Notes: generated by a model not told the origin, from the sequence alone. A stretch of 64,000 nt of DNA from Deinococcus multiflagellatus (GCF_020166415.1 NZ_JAIQXV010000020.1:29195-93194), one strand, 5' to 3'. Positions 16,348 through 23,944 are shown, numbered from the stretch's first letter. A program made the numbers and translations.

Positions 16348-16749
16348 TTAGCGGGGGTGGGCGGCCGCGCGGGCGAAGCCGGCAATCAAGGCCTGCGCCT
16401 GGGCGTTGCTTTCCGTGAAGTCATAGCCGGGATACCGCACCCACAGTTCCAGGCCGATGTGGGTGGGCGCGTCGTCAGGGCCTGCCCAGCCCATGACGCG
16501 GAGGCGACCGGCGCCCATCAGGCCGTCCCAGAGCACGGCTTTCTCGTGCGCCTCCAGGGGCTGGTGCTGCGCGAGCGCAGCTTGGAGTTTCTCCTGCACG
16601 TCTCGCAGGGCCGCGCAGTAGCCGGCGCCGTAGTCGTGGGTGGGGGCCTGGGTGTTCAGGCGGTCCTCGATGTAGGCGAGGACCGTGGAGGTGACCGGTG
16701 CCGTGGCGTTTGCAGGGGCGCTGGCCTCTGGGGTGGTGGGGGTGGTCAT
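16348..16749 (-). CDS. Hypothetical protein
   Basis: A 133-residue protein from ATG 16749, 6 nt after AAAGGAG, one of the best ribosome sites here; an upstream in-frame start at 16788 has none. Residues 25-75 are helical, the rest strand/loop with RVMGWAGPDDAPTHIGLELW. A 171-bp gap lies upstream, so a promoter is likely there; I could not place one. Confidence 0.7.
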   Translation of the reverse strand: MTTPTTPEASAPANATAPVTSTVLAYIEDRLNTQAPTHDYGAGYCAALRDVQEKLQAALAQHQPLEAHEKAVLWDGLMGAGRLRVMGWAGPDDAPTHIGLELWVRYPGYDFTESNAQAQALIAGFARAAAHPR

Positions 16750-16920
16750 GGTGCTCCTTTGAGGGAATGAATAAGTGAAGGGATTCACAGCCGATTGCCT
16801 TTGGCGGTCTGGTTAATCCTCTGTAGTCAGGTGAGTTCGCATAATTGGTGTTATTTGTCAGGCCGCCATGGAAAGGGGAGAAGACCCAAACGCCTCCCCC
16901 CAACCAGCACCTGCCCCCGC

Positions 16921-17214
16921 TCAGGGGTACAACTGCCGACCCCCCACCTCCCGAACCAGCCTCAGCTGGCCATCACTGAAACGGCACTGGAGATCCGGCA
17001 GCCCCCCGGCCGGCGGGGTACCGATCAAGAGCACCTGCACCTTGCTGTCGAAGGCCGAGCCCTGAACCTTCAGATCACGCCAGCCCAGCCGCTCAACGAA
17101 GGTGCGGCAGGTGGTGACATTGACCGGCTCGCGGGGCGTGGGCCGAGAAAGAACCGCGATGATCAGGGCGGCGAGAATCAGGGCGGCAGCGGCGATCAGG
17201 ATGATGCGTTGCAT
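16921..17214 (-). CDS. Membrane-anchored small protein
   Basis: Ninety-seven residues from ATG 17214. An N-terminal membrane helix (MQRIILIAAAALILAALIIA) without lipobox, then a strand-rich outside part with two cysteines (TTCRTF and DLQCRF) that could form a disulfide. Separate from the gene upstream by 65 bp. Confidence 0.7.
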   Translation of the reverse strand: MQRIILIAAAALILAALIIAVLSRPTPREPVNVTTCRTFVERLGWRDLKVQGSAFDSKVQVLLIGTPPAGGLPDLQCRFSDGQLRLVREVGGRQLYP

Positions 17215-17279
17215 GTGTCACACACTGCCTGTCCTGGGGGTGATCAGCCACCAGCAGCCTGTCTAGGCAGCGCGCCAGA

Positions 17280-17939
17280 TCACTGACGCTGGTACACCCA
17301 CAAGTGATCATGCCAGCCGTCCCAGCGCGGAATCTCCTGCTCCACCACCAACCGCCACTGTGCCGCCAGCTGCGCGTGGAAGGCATCATCCGCCGTGCAC
17401 CCGCCCTGGCCTTCGCCGATGTACACCACCGTGTCGCCCTGGTAGGCCGCCAGCGCCTGCGCGGCCATCGGCAGCACGTATGGAGGCCAGCACAACAGCA
17501 ACGTTGCCTCGGGGTGATCAGCCGCCCGGCGCGCCTCCCCCACCAGGACCTCCGTGTGCAGGTTTACCCAGGGCGCACGGTCATACGCGTGCACCGTCAC
17601 GCCCCGCTGGCGCAGGAGACTCGCCCAGTACCCGTTGCCCGCCCCGATCTCCACCACCGGCCCCTGGGCCGCGATCGTGATCAGCGCTGCGTCGTCCGGG
17701 ACCGCCCAGCTGTACAGCCGCACCAGCACTTCCCGCGCCAAGGTGGCCGCGAGGAAAGGCGTATTGCCCGACATGAAGGCCTTGTACCGGGTCAGGGCCG
17801 AGCGGGCGCTGGGCGACGCCTCACACCGTGCGTGGAGGTGATCAAGGGGCGGCGGCGCGCGCTGGATGCCGGGTTCACGCTGCAGCTCCTGAAACTTCAG
17901 GAACTCCTCGAGGTACGGATTGAGGGTCGCGGTGGTCAC
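17280..17939 (-). CDS. Class I SAM-dependent methyltransferase-like protein
   Basis: A 219-residue protein from GTG 17939, overlapping the Ntn-hydrolase stop (GTGA). GPVVEIGAGNGYWASLLRQRG near residues 95-115 is the SAM-binding motif I (E-x-G-x-G), followed by VHAYDRAPW and, for motif IV, LLLCWPPYVLPMA. VVYIGEGQGGCTADDAFH near the C-terminus is characteristic of a family of uncharacterised methyltransferase-fold proteins. Substrate unknown. Its pairing with a proteasome-like protein is curious. Confidence 0.85.
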   Translation of the reverse strand: MTTATLNPYLEEFLKFQELQREPGIQRAPPPLDHLHARCEASPSARSALTRYKAFMSGNTPFLAATLAREVLVRLYSWAVPDDAALITIAAQGPVVEIGAGNGYWASLLRQRGVTVHAYDRAPWVNLHTEVLVGEARRAADHPEATLLLCWPPYVLPMAAQALAAYQGDTVVYIGEGQGGCTADDAFHAQLAAQWRLVVEQEIPRWDGWHDHLWVYQRQ

Positions 17940-18487
17940 GGGTCGTCCCTCAGCGGCAGTTCCCAGAACCCGAAGGGGGGCCGGCAGTTTTCGTCAAACT
18001 GCACGGCGGCCGCGAGCGCCACCTCCAGGCGTGCCACCGGCGCCAGGGTGTCTGTGGCATACAGCGCGCCCAGGGCCGCCCGCTGTCCGCTCCCAATCGC
18101 TTCATAGGGCGTGGCCACCCGGGTCACCGCGAAGTCAGAACCCAGCAGGTACAGCGCGCCCTCAAACCCGATCAGGGCTTCGAAGGCCGCGTCCTCCCGC
18201 CCATGCCGGGTGTCCACGTGTGTGCCCTCCTGCACGAGCTGACGGACGGCACGACCGACCGTCCACCGCACGTACCGGTCCGGACGTTCTGTTCGGCCTG
18301 GCTCTGGCAGGTCCAGCCCGAACTCCAGCAGATCCAGTATCCGCATGGCCCCGCTCACCCCAATCAGCAGGGGCCCGAGCCGCAACACCTTCGGGTGCGC
18401 CTGCATGACCGGCCGGTCCCCGATGACCATGCTGTCCGCTCCCATATGCACCGTGCCCTCATGCACCACCGCCGCGATGACCGTCAT
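17936..18487 (-). CDS. Proteasome/HslV-like Ntn hydrolase
   Basis: A 183-residue protein beginning MTVIAAVVHEGTVHMGADSM, the hallmark of proteasome beta and HslV subunits: after Met removal Thr2 would be the N-terminal nucleophile, with Asp18 following. Further strands LIGVSGAMRILDLLEF and LYLLGSDFAVTRV fit the fold, and AIGSGQRAALGAL matches the conserved GSG near the C-terminus. It could degrade host or regulator proteins, or be a stand-alone amidase. Start is ATG 18487, coupled by 4 nt. Confidence 0.85.
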   Translation of the reverse strand: MTVIAAVVHEGTVHMGADSMVIGDRPVMQAHPKVLRLGPLLIGVSGAMRILDLLEFGLDLPEPGRTERPDRYVRWTVGRAVRQLVQEGTHVDTRHGREDAAFEALIGFEGALYLLGSDFAVTRVATPYEAIGSGQRAALGALYATDTLAPVARLEVALAAAVQFDENCRPPFGFWELPLRDDP

Positions 18488-18846
18488 GTCTGGCCCCGCT
18501 CGAATGCTTCAAGGGTGGCCAGCGCCACGTCCACCTGCTCGCCATCGCCCAGCACCTCCTGTGCCTCCACGGTGCCAGCCAGGGTCAGATGGTACCCACG
18601 CCGTGCGGGGTGGTCTGCATCTGGCAGCAGCTGTTCGAGCCAACTGCGAGCCAGGCCCCGATCTTCTAGATCGTCCAGGCAGGCCCACACGAAACTGATG
18701 CCCACGGCATAAGCGCGACTGATCTGGCTGACGTAGGTGTATCCGGCGCGCAGGGCATGCAGCACGCGGTGCCGGGCGGGAATGCGGTGCAGGGGCCGGG
18801 CCGCGCGTCGTCGGGCCAACCAGTGGCGGAGCCAGGGGTACGTCAT
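18484..18846 (-). CDS. Winged-helix protein, first gene of the minus-strand operon
   Basis: A 120-residue protein from ATG 18846, 6 nt after AAGGAGAG. ARHRVLHALRAGYTYVSQISRAYAVGISFVWACLDDLEDRGL reads as a winged helix (split here as helix, HTH, wing helix), and RRGYHLTLAGTVEAQEVL is the PadR-like wing/C-terminal helix. Divergent from the recombinase gene across 67 bp, so it may regulate both. Target unknown. Confidence 0.75.
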   Translation of the reverse strand: MTYPWLRHWLARRRAARPLHRIPARHRVLHALRAGYTYVSQISRAYAVGISFVWACLDDLEDRGLARSWLEQLLPDADHPARRGYHLTLAGTVEAQEVLGDGEQVDVALATLEAFERGQT

Positions 18847-18878
18847 GTCCTCTCCTTGAGGTGCTTGATGTGGCGGAT

Positions 18879-18906
18879 GCGTGCTGCACGCGTTCAGGGG
18901 TATGCT
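18879..18906 (+). promoter_or_regulatory. Leaderless promoter and palindrome before the recombinase
   Basis: TATGCT at 18901-18906 ends 7 nt before ATG 18914, the leaderless spacing seen repeatedly in this window. Just upstream GCGTGC-T-GCACGC (18879-18891) is a perfect 6-bp inverted repeat over the -35 position, a candidate operator. Confidence 0.55.
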
Positions 18907-18913
18907 CTCGGGC

Positions 18914-19882
18914 ATGACACTGGCGCTGATGGCCCACAACCTGGACCTGCAGGCCCGTGCCGATCGGATCGCCCGCCTGGAACCGGACGCCCTGAAGCGC
19001 GAGGCCGTGCGCGCCGCCCGCGACGTGGACCGTGACGCCCTGTGGGCGATCCTGGAGGCATACCTAGTCAACCAAGGTGGCCGGGGCGCCCGCGTGAGCG
19101 ACCACACCCTGATCGCCTACCGCACGGGCCTGGGCGTGTTCCTGGACTGGGCCGTGCCGGCCAGCGTCAGCCTGCTGCGGCCAGCTGCGAGTGACGGCTT
19201 CCGGTACGCCCGCCACCTGGAGGCACAGAAGCTGGCCCCCGCCAGCGTGCGGGTGCGCCTCGCGGCCGCGCGCAACCTGTTCGCCGCCCTGCGCTGGTCA
19301 GGCGCCACGCAGGCCTCGCCCTTCACGGACGTGAAAACCCCCACCGACCCGGTGCCCCGGTGGGAGAAGCGCAAGCCCTACAGCGACGAGGACCTCGCCG
19401 CGCTGCTCGCGGTCTGCGGGATGCAGGAGGCCGTGATCATCCTGCTGGGGGCCCACTGCGGCCTGCGGAACAACGAGATGCTGACCCTGCGGCGCGGGGA
19501 CGTACATTTGGACGCGCGGGAGCCGTACGTCACCGTGGAGGGCAAGGGGGGCAAGCGGCAGGACGTGCCGCTGTCACGGACGGCCACTGCCGCCCTGCGC
19601 ACCTGGCTGGTCGCCACGCCTCACGCCAAGGAGTTCGTACTGGCCATTCGCACGCGCCGGGGCGTGGAGAAGGCGGTCAAGCGCCTGTGCGCGGCCGCAG
19701 GCGTGCAGTACGGGGGGCGGGAGGTGCACGGCCTGCGGCACTCGGCGGGCACCCGCATGTATGTGGCGACGCAGGACCTGATAGAGGTGCGCGATCTGCT
19801 GCGCCACCGGGGCATCAGCACCACCGAGGTGTACGTGAATTACGCCCGCGCAGGCAAGAAGAAAGCGAACGCCGACTGGTAA
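18914..19882 (+). CDS. Tyrosine recombinase (Xer/integrase type)
   Basis: A 322-residue recombinase. N-terminal SAM-like core-binding domain (residues 40-130), then the catalytic domain with Arg in AHCGLRNNEM, His-x-x-Arg in HGLRHSAGT, His in LRHRGISTTEVY and the nucleophile Tyr in VYVNYA. The ATG at 18914 is preferred over 18902 because TATGCT suits a leaderless transcript. Paralogue of the recombinase at 37.7 kb. Either a plasmid dimer resolvase or an integrase; the lack of an excisionase nearby favours resolution. Confidence 0.9.
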   Translation: MTLALMAHNLDLQARADRIARLEPDALKREAVRAARDVDRDALWAILEAYLVNQGGRGARVSDHTLIAYRTGLGVFLDWAVPASVSLLRPAASDGFRYARHLEAQKLAPASVRVRLAAARNLFAALRWSGATQASPFTDVKTPTDPVPRWEKRKPYSDEDLAALLAVCGMQEAVIILLGAHCGLRNNEMLTLRRGDVHLDAREPYVTVEGKGGKRQDVPLSRTATAALRTWLVATPHAKEFVLAIRTRRGVEKAVKRLCAAAGVQYGGREVHGLRHSAGTRMYVATQDLIEVRDLLRHRGISTTEVYVNYARAGKKKANADW

Positions 19883-19883
19883 C

Positions 19884-20429
19884 TCAGCGGCGTTTCTTCT
19901 TGCTTTTCTTGCCCCGGTTGCCGACCTGCTTGCCGGCACGGCCGTCCGGGAGGGGACGCTGCGGCGCGTTCTTTGGCCTGACCTTGCGCTGGGACTGGGG
20001 CTGTGCCGCAGGGGCGGGCGGTGGCTGGACCCGAGGGGTAGCCACCAAGGCCGCCCGGTCAATGGGTGGAGCGGGCAGCATGCCAGCGTCCACGAGGAGG
20101 TCGCGCAGGGTGCCGGGCTCGGGGACGGCCAGCGTGCCGGGGGACACCACGAGGAGGGTGTCCTGCCCGTCATGTCGGAATGCGAGCGCGTACGCGGTCT
20201 GCCCGGGCAGCAGCTTCGGGTGCTGGAGTTCGACCGGGTCAATCGCCCGCAGCACCCGCACCGGCACCCCTTGATGCAGCCGCACCACGAACACCTGCAC
20301 CTGCCGGGTGGCGGCGCGCAGGAGGGTCAATCCTTGGTCGTAGGAGCGGCCCCGATCTGGCGGGTGGTAGTGCACGCGCTTGAGGTCCTCACGGGTCAGA
20401 GCGGTTTTCAATTCAAGGGGGCTGAACAT
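19884..20429 (-). CDS. Hypothetical protein with Lys/Arg-rich tail
   Basis: A 181-residue protein from ATG 20429 behind GCAGGAG, ending 1 bp from the convergent recombinase gene. Residues 1-120 alternate strands and helices (RQVQVFVVRLHQGVPVRVLR, TAYALAFRHDGQDTLLVVS). Then a Pro-rich linker and a basic tail ending KKSKKKRR that probably binds nucleic acid. Not recognised. Confidence 0.75.
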   Translation of the reverse strand: MFSPLELKTALTREDLKRVHYHPPDRGRSYDQGLTLLRAATRQVQVFVVRLHQGVPVRVLRAIDPVELQHPKLLPGQTAYALAFRHDGQDTLLVVSPGTLAVPEPGTLRDLLVDAGMLPAPPIDRAALVATPRVQPPPAPAAQPQSQRKVRPKNAPQRPLPDGRAGKQVGNRGKKSKKKRR

Positions 20430-20463
20430 GGCGGCTCCTGCAGGACGAGAGAACGGGAAGGGG

Positions 20464-20877
20464 TTAGCGCCAGATCCAGCCGAACAGACGGCTGAGCAGC
20501 TGGGTGGGGCTGGGCTGGACCTCCACCTCCCGGGGCGGTGCTGGGGGTGGGGGCGGCATGGTGGGCGCGTGGGTCGGTGGCACGAAGGGCTGCCGGGGCC
20601 AGGACACCTTCAGGGCGCCAGTCGGTGTGCCGGCCTGCACCGTGGAGGTGACGTCATAGCCCAGGTCGTGGAACGCGCTGACCAGCCCGGCCACGAGGGG
20701 CGGGTCGACGCGCAGGGTGATGGAGGTGTCGCGCCGGGCGGCAGGACGGACGTGGTGCTCGAGCAGCTGGCCCAGGGTGTGCTGCACCTCCTGGTCGTGG
20801 GTGCGTGAGGGGTACTGTTCGGCGTACAGGCGAGCGGCATCCTGGGCCGTGAATTGAAACGACTTATTTCTGGGCAT
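20464..20877 (-). CDS. Hypothetical protein
   Basis: A 137-residue protein from ATG 20877 behind AGGAGCACC. N-terminal helices (TAQDAARLYAEQYPSRTHDQ), a strand/helix unit with SITLRVDPPLVAGLVSAFHD and GYDVTSTVQ, then a Pro-rich stretch and an amphipathic end LLSRLFGWIWR. Cotranscribed with the Lys-tail gene. A tRNA-like element lies 16 nt upstream of its start. Confidence 0.7.
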   Translation of the reverse strand: MPRNKSFQFTAQDAARLYAEQYPSRTHDQEVQHTLGQLLEHHVRPAARRDTSITLRVDPPLVAGLVSAFHDLGYDVTSTVQAGTPTGALKVSWPRQPFVPPTHAPTMPPPPPAPPREVEVQPSPTQLLSRLFGWIWR

Positions 20878-20892
20878 GGTGCTCCTGGTTTT

Positions 20893-20937
20893 GAACTCGG
20901 CGGCAGGAGTTGAACCTGCCTCATGTCCGGGGCCGAG
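20893..20937 (-). ncRNA. tRNA-like minihelix 1
   Basis: On the minus strand CTCGGC pairs with GCCGAG (acceptor-like, 6 bp) and GGCAGG-TTCAACT-CCTGCC forms a T-arm whose 7-nt loop fits TTCRANY; the T-stem abuts the 3' acceptor strand as in tRNA. Only about 11 nt replace the D and anticodon arms, so it is not a working tRNA. It lies 16 nt upstream of the start at 20877. Confidence 0.5.
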
Positions 20938-21449
20938 GTGACGTGGACGCTGGGGCGCCCACGGTTTCAGAAAGGGAGGTGCATTCGTGTTCAGGGCGGC
21001 ATGAAGACCTCCGGTGCTGGATTCACGGCAGGGCGATGGCCGGGGCCGGACACGTCGTCCGGCCTCGGCCGTAGTGGAGCGGTCTGGGCGTGCCCCCGCA
21101 GGCGGCGCCCGAGTGGGGCGTGTTCGTCGGCACACGCCCCTGAAGCCAGGGGTGACCTGGAGATGAGGCCCACGCGGTCCCCGGTGGGTGGGGTGCCAGA
21201 GGCCCGCTCTGGCTCGGGTGATGGCCCGGTGTGCCGTGGCCCGCTGAGGGGCTTATCGGCGATTGGGGCAGCGCTGTCACAACGCCCGCACCAGGTGGTG
21301 CGTGTACACCAGGCATTGCGCCTGGCCTGTGTCTGGCTGCCGAAGCTGCCTGGGATGGCGAGGCAGGGGCGCAGGCCTTCCGTCCCCTGCCGTCTGTCGC
21401 GCCGACGCGGTCGGTGCACCGGCCCCACTCTCCCCAGGGGCCTGGCGGG

Positions 21450-21482
21450 CCGGGGGGCCTTGAACCTGCAAGGCCGCCCCGG
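21450..21482. repeat. 13-bp hairpin with single bulge
   Basis: 21450-21462 pairs with 21469-21482 over 13 bp with one bulged G (21476) and a 6-nt loop. Strongest single hairpin of the gene-poor region. Confidence 0.6.
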
Positions 21483-21692
21483 AAGTACTGGAGCCGGGGA
21501 GCGCCACTCCCCTGATTTGGTCCGGACGTGATCACCCTGGCGCTGGGCGTCCGCGTGGTCGGGCGGAGCGGGGCAGGCCGCCCACCGTCACCCTCCACTG
21601 CCCACTGGCGTCCCAGTGGGGAAAGCATGTTGCTGCGCGCGTGACGGCCACGCGCGCGGTCGCTCAGGAGGCGCGTGGCCAGCTGAGGTCTG

Positions 21693-21743
21693 GGAGGGCG
21701 CCAGGATTGAACTGGCCAGGCGCTCCCCGATCGGAGGCCCTCC
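21693..21743 (-). ncRNA. tRNA-like minihelix 2
   Basis: Minus strand: acceptor GGAGGGC (21743-21737) pairs perfectly with GCCCTCC (21699-21693), directly stacked on T-arm GCCAG-TTCAATC-CTGGC (21716-21700). The 7+5 bp stack and TTCRANY loop are exactly tRNA geometry. The intervening 20 nt hold only a 4-bp hairpin (CTCC/GGAG), so at least one arm is missing. Confidence 0.5.
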
Positions 21744-21910
21744 ATGAAGTGCCCCTGCGCGGGGCAGGAGCTGGAATGTGATGTTCGGACGCCTTGCTGC
21801 TCTTGGTGGCGTGATGGACCTCGTCAGCCTCGTGTTTGGGCGGCGCATGCTGACCTGCCGCCACTCCCCTGATGGCACCTGGGGAGTCGGTGCACTGGAT
21901 TCCGTCCAGC

Positions 21911-22096
21911 TCAACCGCCGTGTTTGCTGCTCTTGGCCACGGCGGGGTCCTCACGATGTCTTGGTTCAGGCAGAGGTTGGCAGGTCGCCAACGTGCGCCG
22001 ACGGATGATTCGCTCCCGTTCCTCCGCTGTCACGCGCTTTATGGAGGCCTGCTCAACGCGGCGGTTTTTGGCGGGGTCCTTGCTCCCGCTGGGCAC
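21911..22096 (-). CDS. Possible small basic protein
   Basis: Sixty-one residues from GTG 22096: SGSKDPAKNRRVEQASIKRV, then TAEERERIIRRRTLATC and an end REDPAVAKSSKHGG. Composition looks more protein-like than the other frames here, and a related KSSK stretch is encoded 130 bp further on, but there is no ribosome site. It may be a remnant of a basic DNA-binding protein. Confidence 0.3.
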   Translation of the reverse strand: MPSGSKDPAKNRRVEQASIKRVTAEERERIIRRRTLATCQPLPEPRHREDPAVAKSSKHGG

Positions 22097-22419
22097 AGCA
22101 CCCAGCCCTGTACTCTCCGCTCAGGGTCAAGCGGATCAACCGTTCGGGGGGCGCTTGCACCCGCCTTTCCCGACATCCCTGTCGAGTCGTTCGAGGGGCA
22201 ACCCCGGCGCGCAGCCGATCACGGGCCATGCACTGGCCCGCTTTTAGGATGGCCAGCACACCACCTTGATGTGGGACTGGCCGTTCGTTGTCATGCGTCA
22301 CGCCCGGTGGTGGGCAGTGGACCCTGGTCGTGTGCGGCCGTCCGGGGTATGGCCGGGAAAAACGGCATGGAAAAAGCGCATCTGACCGTTCAGATGCACG
22401 GGGCGTGGGGGTTCAGGGT

Positions 22420-22659
22420 TCAGGTAATCGGGTCGCTGATGTCCTCCCAGGTTTTGTTCAGCACGGTCAGAAGCGCGTTGACATGCCGGAACGGATACCG
22501 CTCAGGGGGTGACTTCTCCCAAGTGCTGTAGTTCGTTCGGGTCATGCCGATCAGGCTCGCCATTTCACGCTGGGTCTGAATGCCTTTGCCCAGCCGTGCA
22601 GCGATGAGCTTGCCAGGGTTGATCCGCCGCTCGACCCGCAAGTGCGCGGTGTTCTCCAT
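22420..22659 (-). CDS. XRE-like HTH repressor
   Basis: A 79-residue protein from ATG 22659. QTQREMASLIGMTRTNYSTWEKSP is a compact helix-turn-helix (QREMASLIG, MTRTNYSTWE), and the rest fits a five-helix XRE domain. Its promoter region holds a perfect GTACCCC-A-GGGGTAC operator inside the spacer, so it is very likely autorepressed and may also bind the same palindrome at 25.5 kb. Likely the short control repressor of the adjacent switch region. Confidence 0.8.
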   Translation of the reverse strand: MENTAHLRVERRINPGKLIAARLGKGIQTQREMASLIGMTRTNYSTWEKSPPERYPFRHVNALLTVLNKTWEDISDPIT

Positions 22660-22670
22660 CGTCGGCTTTA

Positions 22671-22716
22671 GTACCCCTGGGCTTCTTTGCACGGGTGGAT
22701 AGTACCCCAGGGGTAC
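22671..22716. promoter_or_regulatory. Operator pair and minus promoter of the HTH repressor
   Basis: GTACCCCAGGGGTAC at 22702-22716 is a palindrome around a central A; a half-matching copy starts at 22671 (GTACCCCTGGG). On the minus strand TTGCTT-17-TACTAT brackets the perfect operator, so repressor binding would block the polymerase. Confidence 0.7.
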
Positions 22717-22736
22717 GTTACAAGCAAGCGCGATTG

Positions 22737-22758
22737 CCACATCAACACCACATCCGGG
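22737..22758 (+). repeat. Two 11-bp direct repeats upstream of the regulator
   Basis: CCACATCAACA (22737-22747) followed directly by CCACATCCGGG. The same 11-bp phased CCACATC unit recurs at 23646, after the regulator gene. One-turn spacing suggests cooperative protein binding. Confidence 0.45.
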
Positions 22759-22767
22759 CTAATACGG

Positions 22768-22796
22768 TTGATAATGTCCCCCTGCGTTACTAATGT
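22768..22796 (+). promoter_or_regulatory. Promoter of the second HTH regulator
   Basis: TTGATA (22768-22773), 17-bp spacer, TAATGT (22791-22796). It would start transcription near 22803, about 50 nt upstream of the GTG at 22852. Confidence 0.6.
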
Positions 22797-22851
22797 GACG
22801 TTAAGAGTGGCCCAGCGGCACCAGCAGGTGCTCGGGAACCAGAGGTGCAGC

Positions 22852-23433
22852 GTGGCGAAAGTAAACCGACCCCCAAACGTAACCAACGAGGCTCAGCGCC
22901 GGGAAATGCTTGCCTGGCTCGTTGAGGAAAACGGGGGAATGGTCAAGGTGGCACGGGAATCTGGGATCTCCCGGTCTCACTTGCGGCGCCTGATCCGTGG
23001 ATACGACATGACGAAAGGCGGCCAGAAGGAATACTCCATTCTGGACGCCGATCCTCACACGATCAGTGGCTTGCTGGCCGCGTTTTCCCTGCCCCTTGAG
23101 ATGGCCTGGGAGATGCTAAATATCCCTGTGAACCTGCGCCACAGATGGCGCGCGTTCGAATCACCGGACGGCACCGTTACGCGTCAAGTCGACGCCGAGC
23201 TCGGTGCCGTTCCGCTGACTACAGCGCCATTACTGGGCCATATGTTTCTGCCTGCAGGAAAGGGTTTAGAAGTCCTGACCGACCACAACGATACAGAGAG
23301 TCTACAGATTGTGACGGTGGACGGCGAGCTGTACGCTCTGCCGCCGTCTGCGGTTCACCCGTCAGCGCAGGTGCATGGTGGGTTTGCGGGGGTCCGTATT
23401 TCAAGTGGGCGAGGACCTCGATCGCGGCCATAA
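22852..23433 (+). CDS. HTH transcriptional regulator
   Basis: A 193-residue protein from GTG 22852, 5 nt after GAGGT. Residues 10-45 (NEAQRREMLAWLVEENGGMV, KVARESGISRSHLRRLIRG) form an HTH with recognition helix SRSHLRRLIRG. The middle is helical; the C-terminal 70 residues are strand-rich (LEVLTDHNDTESLQIVTVDG) and may be a sensing or dimerisation domain. Divergent from the small repressor; together they look like a two-regulator switch. The last 20 residues look less protein-like, so the true end could differ by a frameshift. Confidence 0.7.
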   Translation: MAKVNRPPNVTNEAQRREMLAWLVEENGGMVKVARESGISRSHLRRLIRGYDMTKGGQKEYSILDADPHTISGLLAAFSLPLEMAWEMLNIPVNLRHRWRAFESPDGTVTRQVDAELGAVPLTTAPLLGHMFLPAGKGLEVLTDHNDTESLQIVTVDGELYALPPSAVHPSAQVHGGFAGVRISSGRGPRSRP

Positions 23434-23645
23434 GCCGCGCCTGCGTAGGCAGGTAAGCATGCCAATACCGGTGTTCTTCGAAGCGTACTTCAGCGTCGGG
23501 GACAGCGGCCTTGAATGCTCCAAGATGACGAAAAGGGATTGGAGAGCGGAGACGCAAGCTGCTCACACTGTGAAAGTACGTGATGACCGAGTGTTCTGCT
23601 GCCCGGAATTGTCATTGCTGCTGCCACTTTCGGGCCACGTTGTAA

Positions 23646-23690
23646 CCACATCACTGCCACATCGCTGCCACCAATCTGTCTAGACAGATT
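23646..23690. repeat. 11-bp iterons next to an 18-bp palindrome
   Basis: CCACATCACTG, CCACATCGCTG and CCACCAATCTG run head-to-tail at 23646-23678. They merge into the perfect palindrome AATCTGTCTAGACAGATT (23673-23690). The 2-nt centre is too tight for a good terminator loop, so a protein-binding site is more likely, although TTTT follows on the plus strand. Confidence 0.55.
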
Positions 23691-23912
23691 TTAGCAACCG
23701 CCGCAGGGTCCAACGCCATCACTGTCAGCCGTTGATACGCCGCCGCCAGGGAGTGTGCCCCCAGGCGCCGGCGGAGGCGTGGTGGGTGCTGGACTGGTGG
23801 TGCGGGTATTCGTCGTAGGCGCGGTCGCCAATGTGCCAGAACTTGTGGTCGCCGAAGCCACGCTCAAGAGTATGGAAAGACTTAAGGCGGTCAGGATATT
23901 TGTCTTTTGCAC
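23691..23912 (-). CDS. Small secreted Pro/Thr-rich protein
   Basis: Seventy-three residues from GTG 23912. A signal peptide (NILTALSLSILLSVASA) is followed by a Thr/Pro/Gly-rich chain ending GPCGGC. It lies 32 bp after the 499-residue gene on the same strand. The end pattern recalls the tiny secreted Cys proteins at 57 kb. Ribosome site weak. Confidence 0.55.
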   Translation of the reverse strand: MQKTNILTALSLSILLSVASATTSSGTLATAPTTNTRTTSPAPTTPPPAPGGTLPGGGVSTADSDGVGPCGGC

Positions 23913-23944
23913 GCCTTCAGCCTATTCACTCCGCGCCTGCTTTT

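Larger units (their letters stand above)
20878..22419. other. Hairpin-rich region of about 1.5 kb without clear genes
   Basis: No open frame here has convincing codon use and a ribosome site; one weak small gene is listed separately. The stretch is packed with perfect inverted repeats: 21044-21064, 21135-21154, 21195-21213, 21309-21325, 21450-21482 (13 bp with one bulge), 21496-21512 and 21601-21620. GCCACTCCCCTGAT occurs twice (from 21504 and 21860) and TTGCTGCTCTTGG twice (near 21793 and 21923). Could be decayed DNA, structured RNA, or a transfer/packaging site. Confidence 0.6.

Noticed and set aside
20893..20937. Calling the T-arm-like hairpin a tRNA gene
   Set aside because: No D arm, anticodon arm or encoded CCA, and no 5' acceptor strand at normal tRNA length.
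18914..20937. Integration site in a tRNA next to the recombinase
   Set aside because: The tRNA-like 3' end at 20893 is suggestive, but no matching second copy (attL/attR) was found in the window.
23219..23566. Minus-strand frame of 115 codons with a protein-like stretch (YWHAYLPTQARLMAAIEVLA)
   Set aside because: Overlaps the HTH regulator by 215 bp and has no ribosome site. Kept only as a doubt about the 3' end of that regulator.
23673..23690. Intrinsic terminator at the 18-bp palindrome
   Set aside because: Uninterrupted palindrome with no usable loop. Binding site is the better reading, though weak termination is not excluded.
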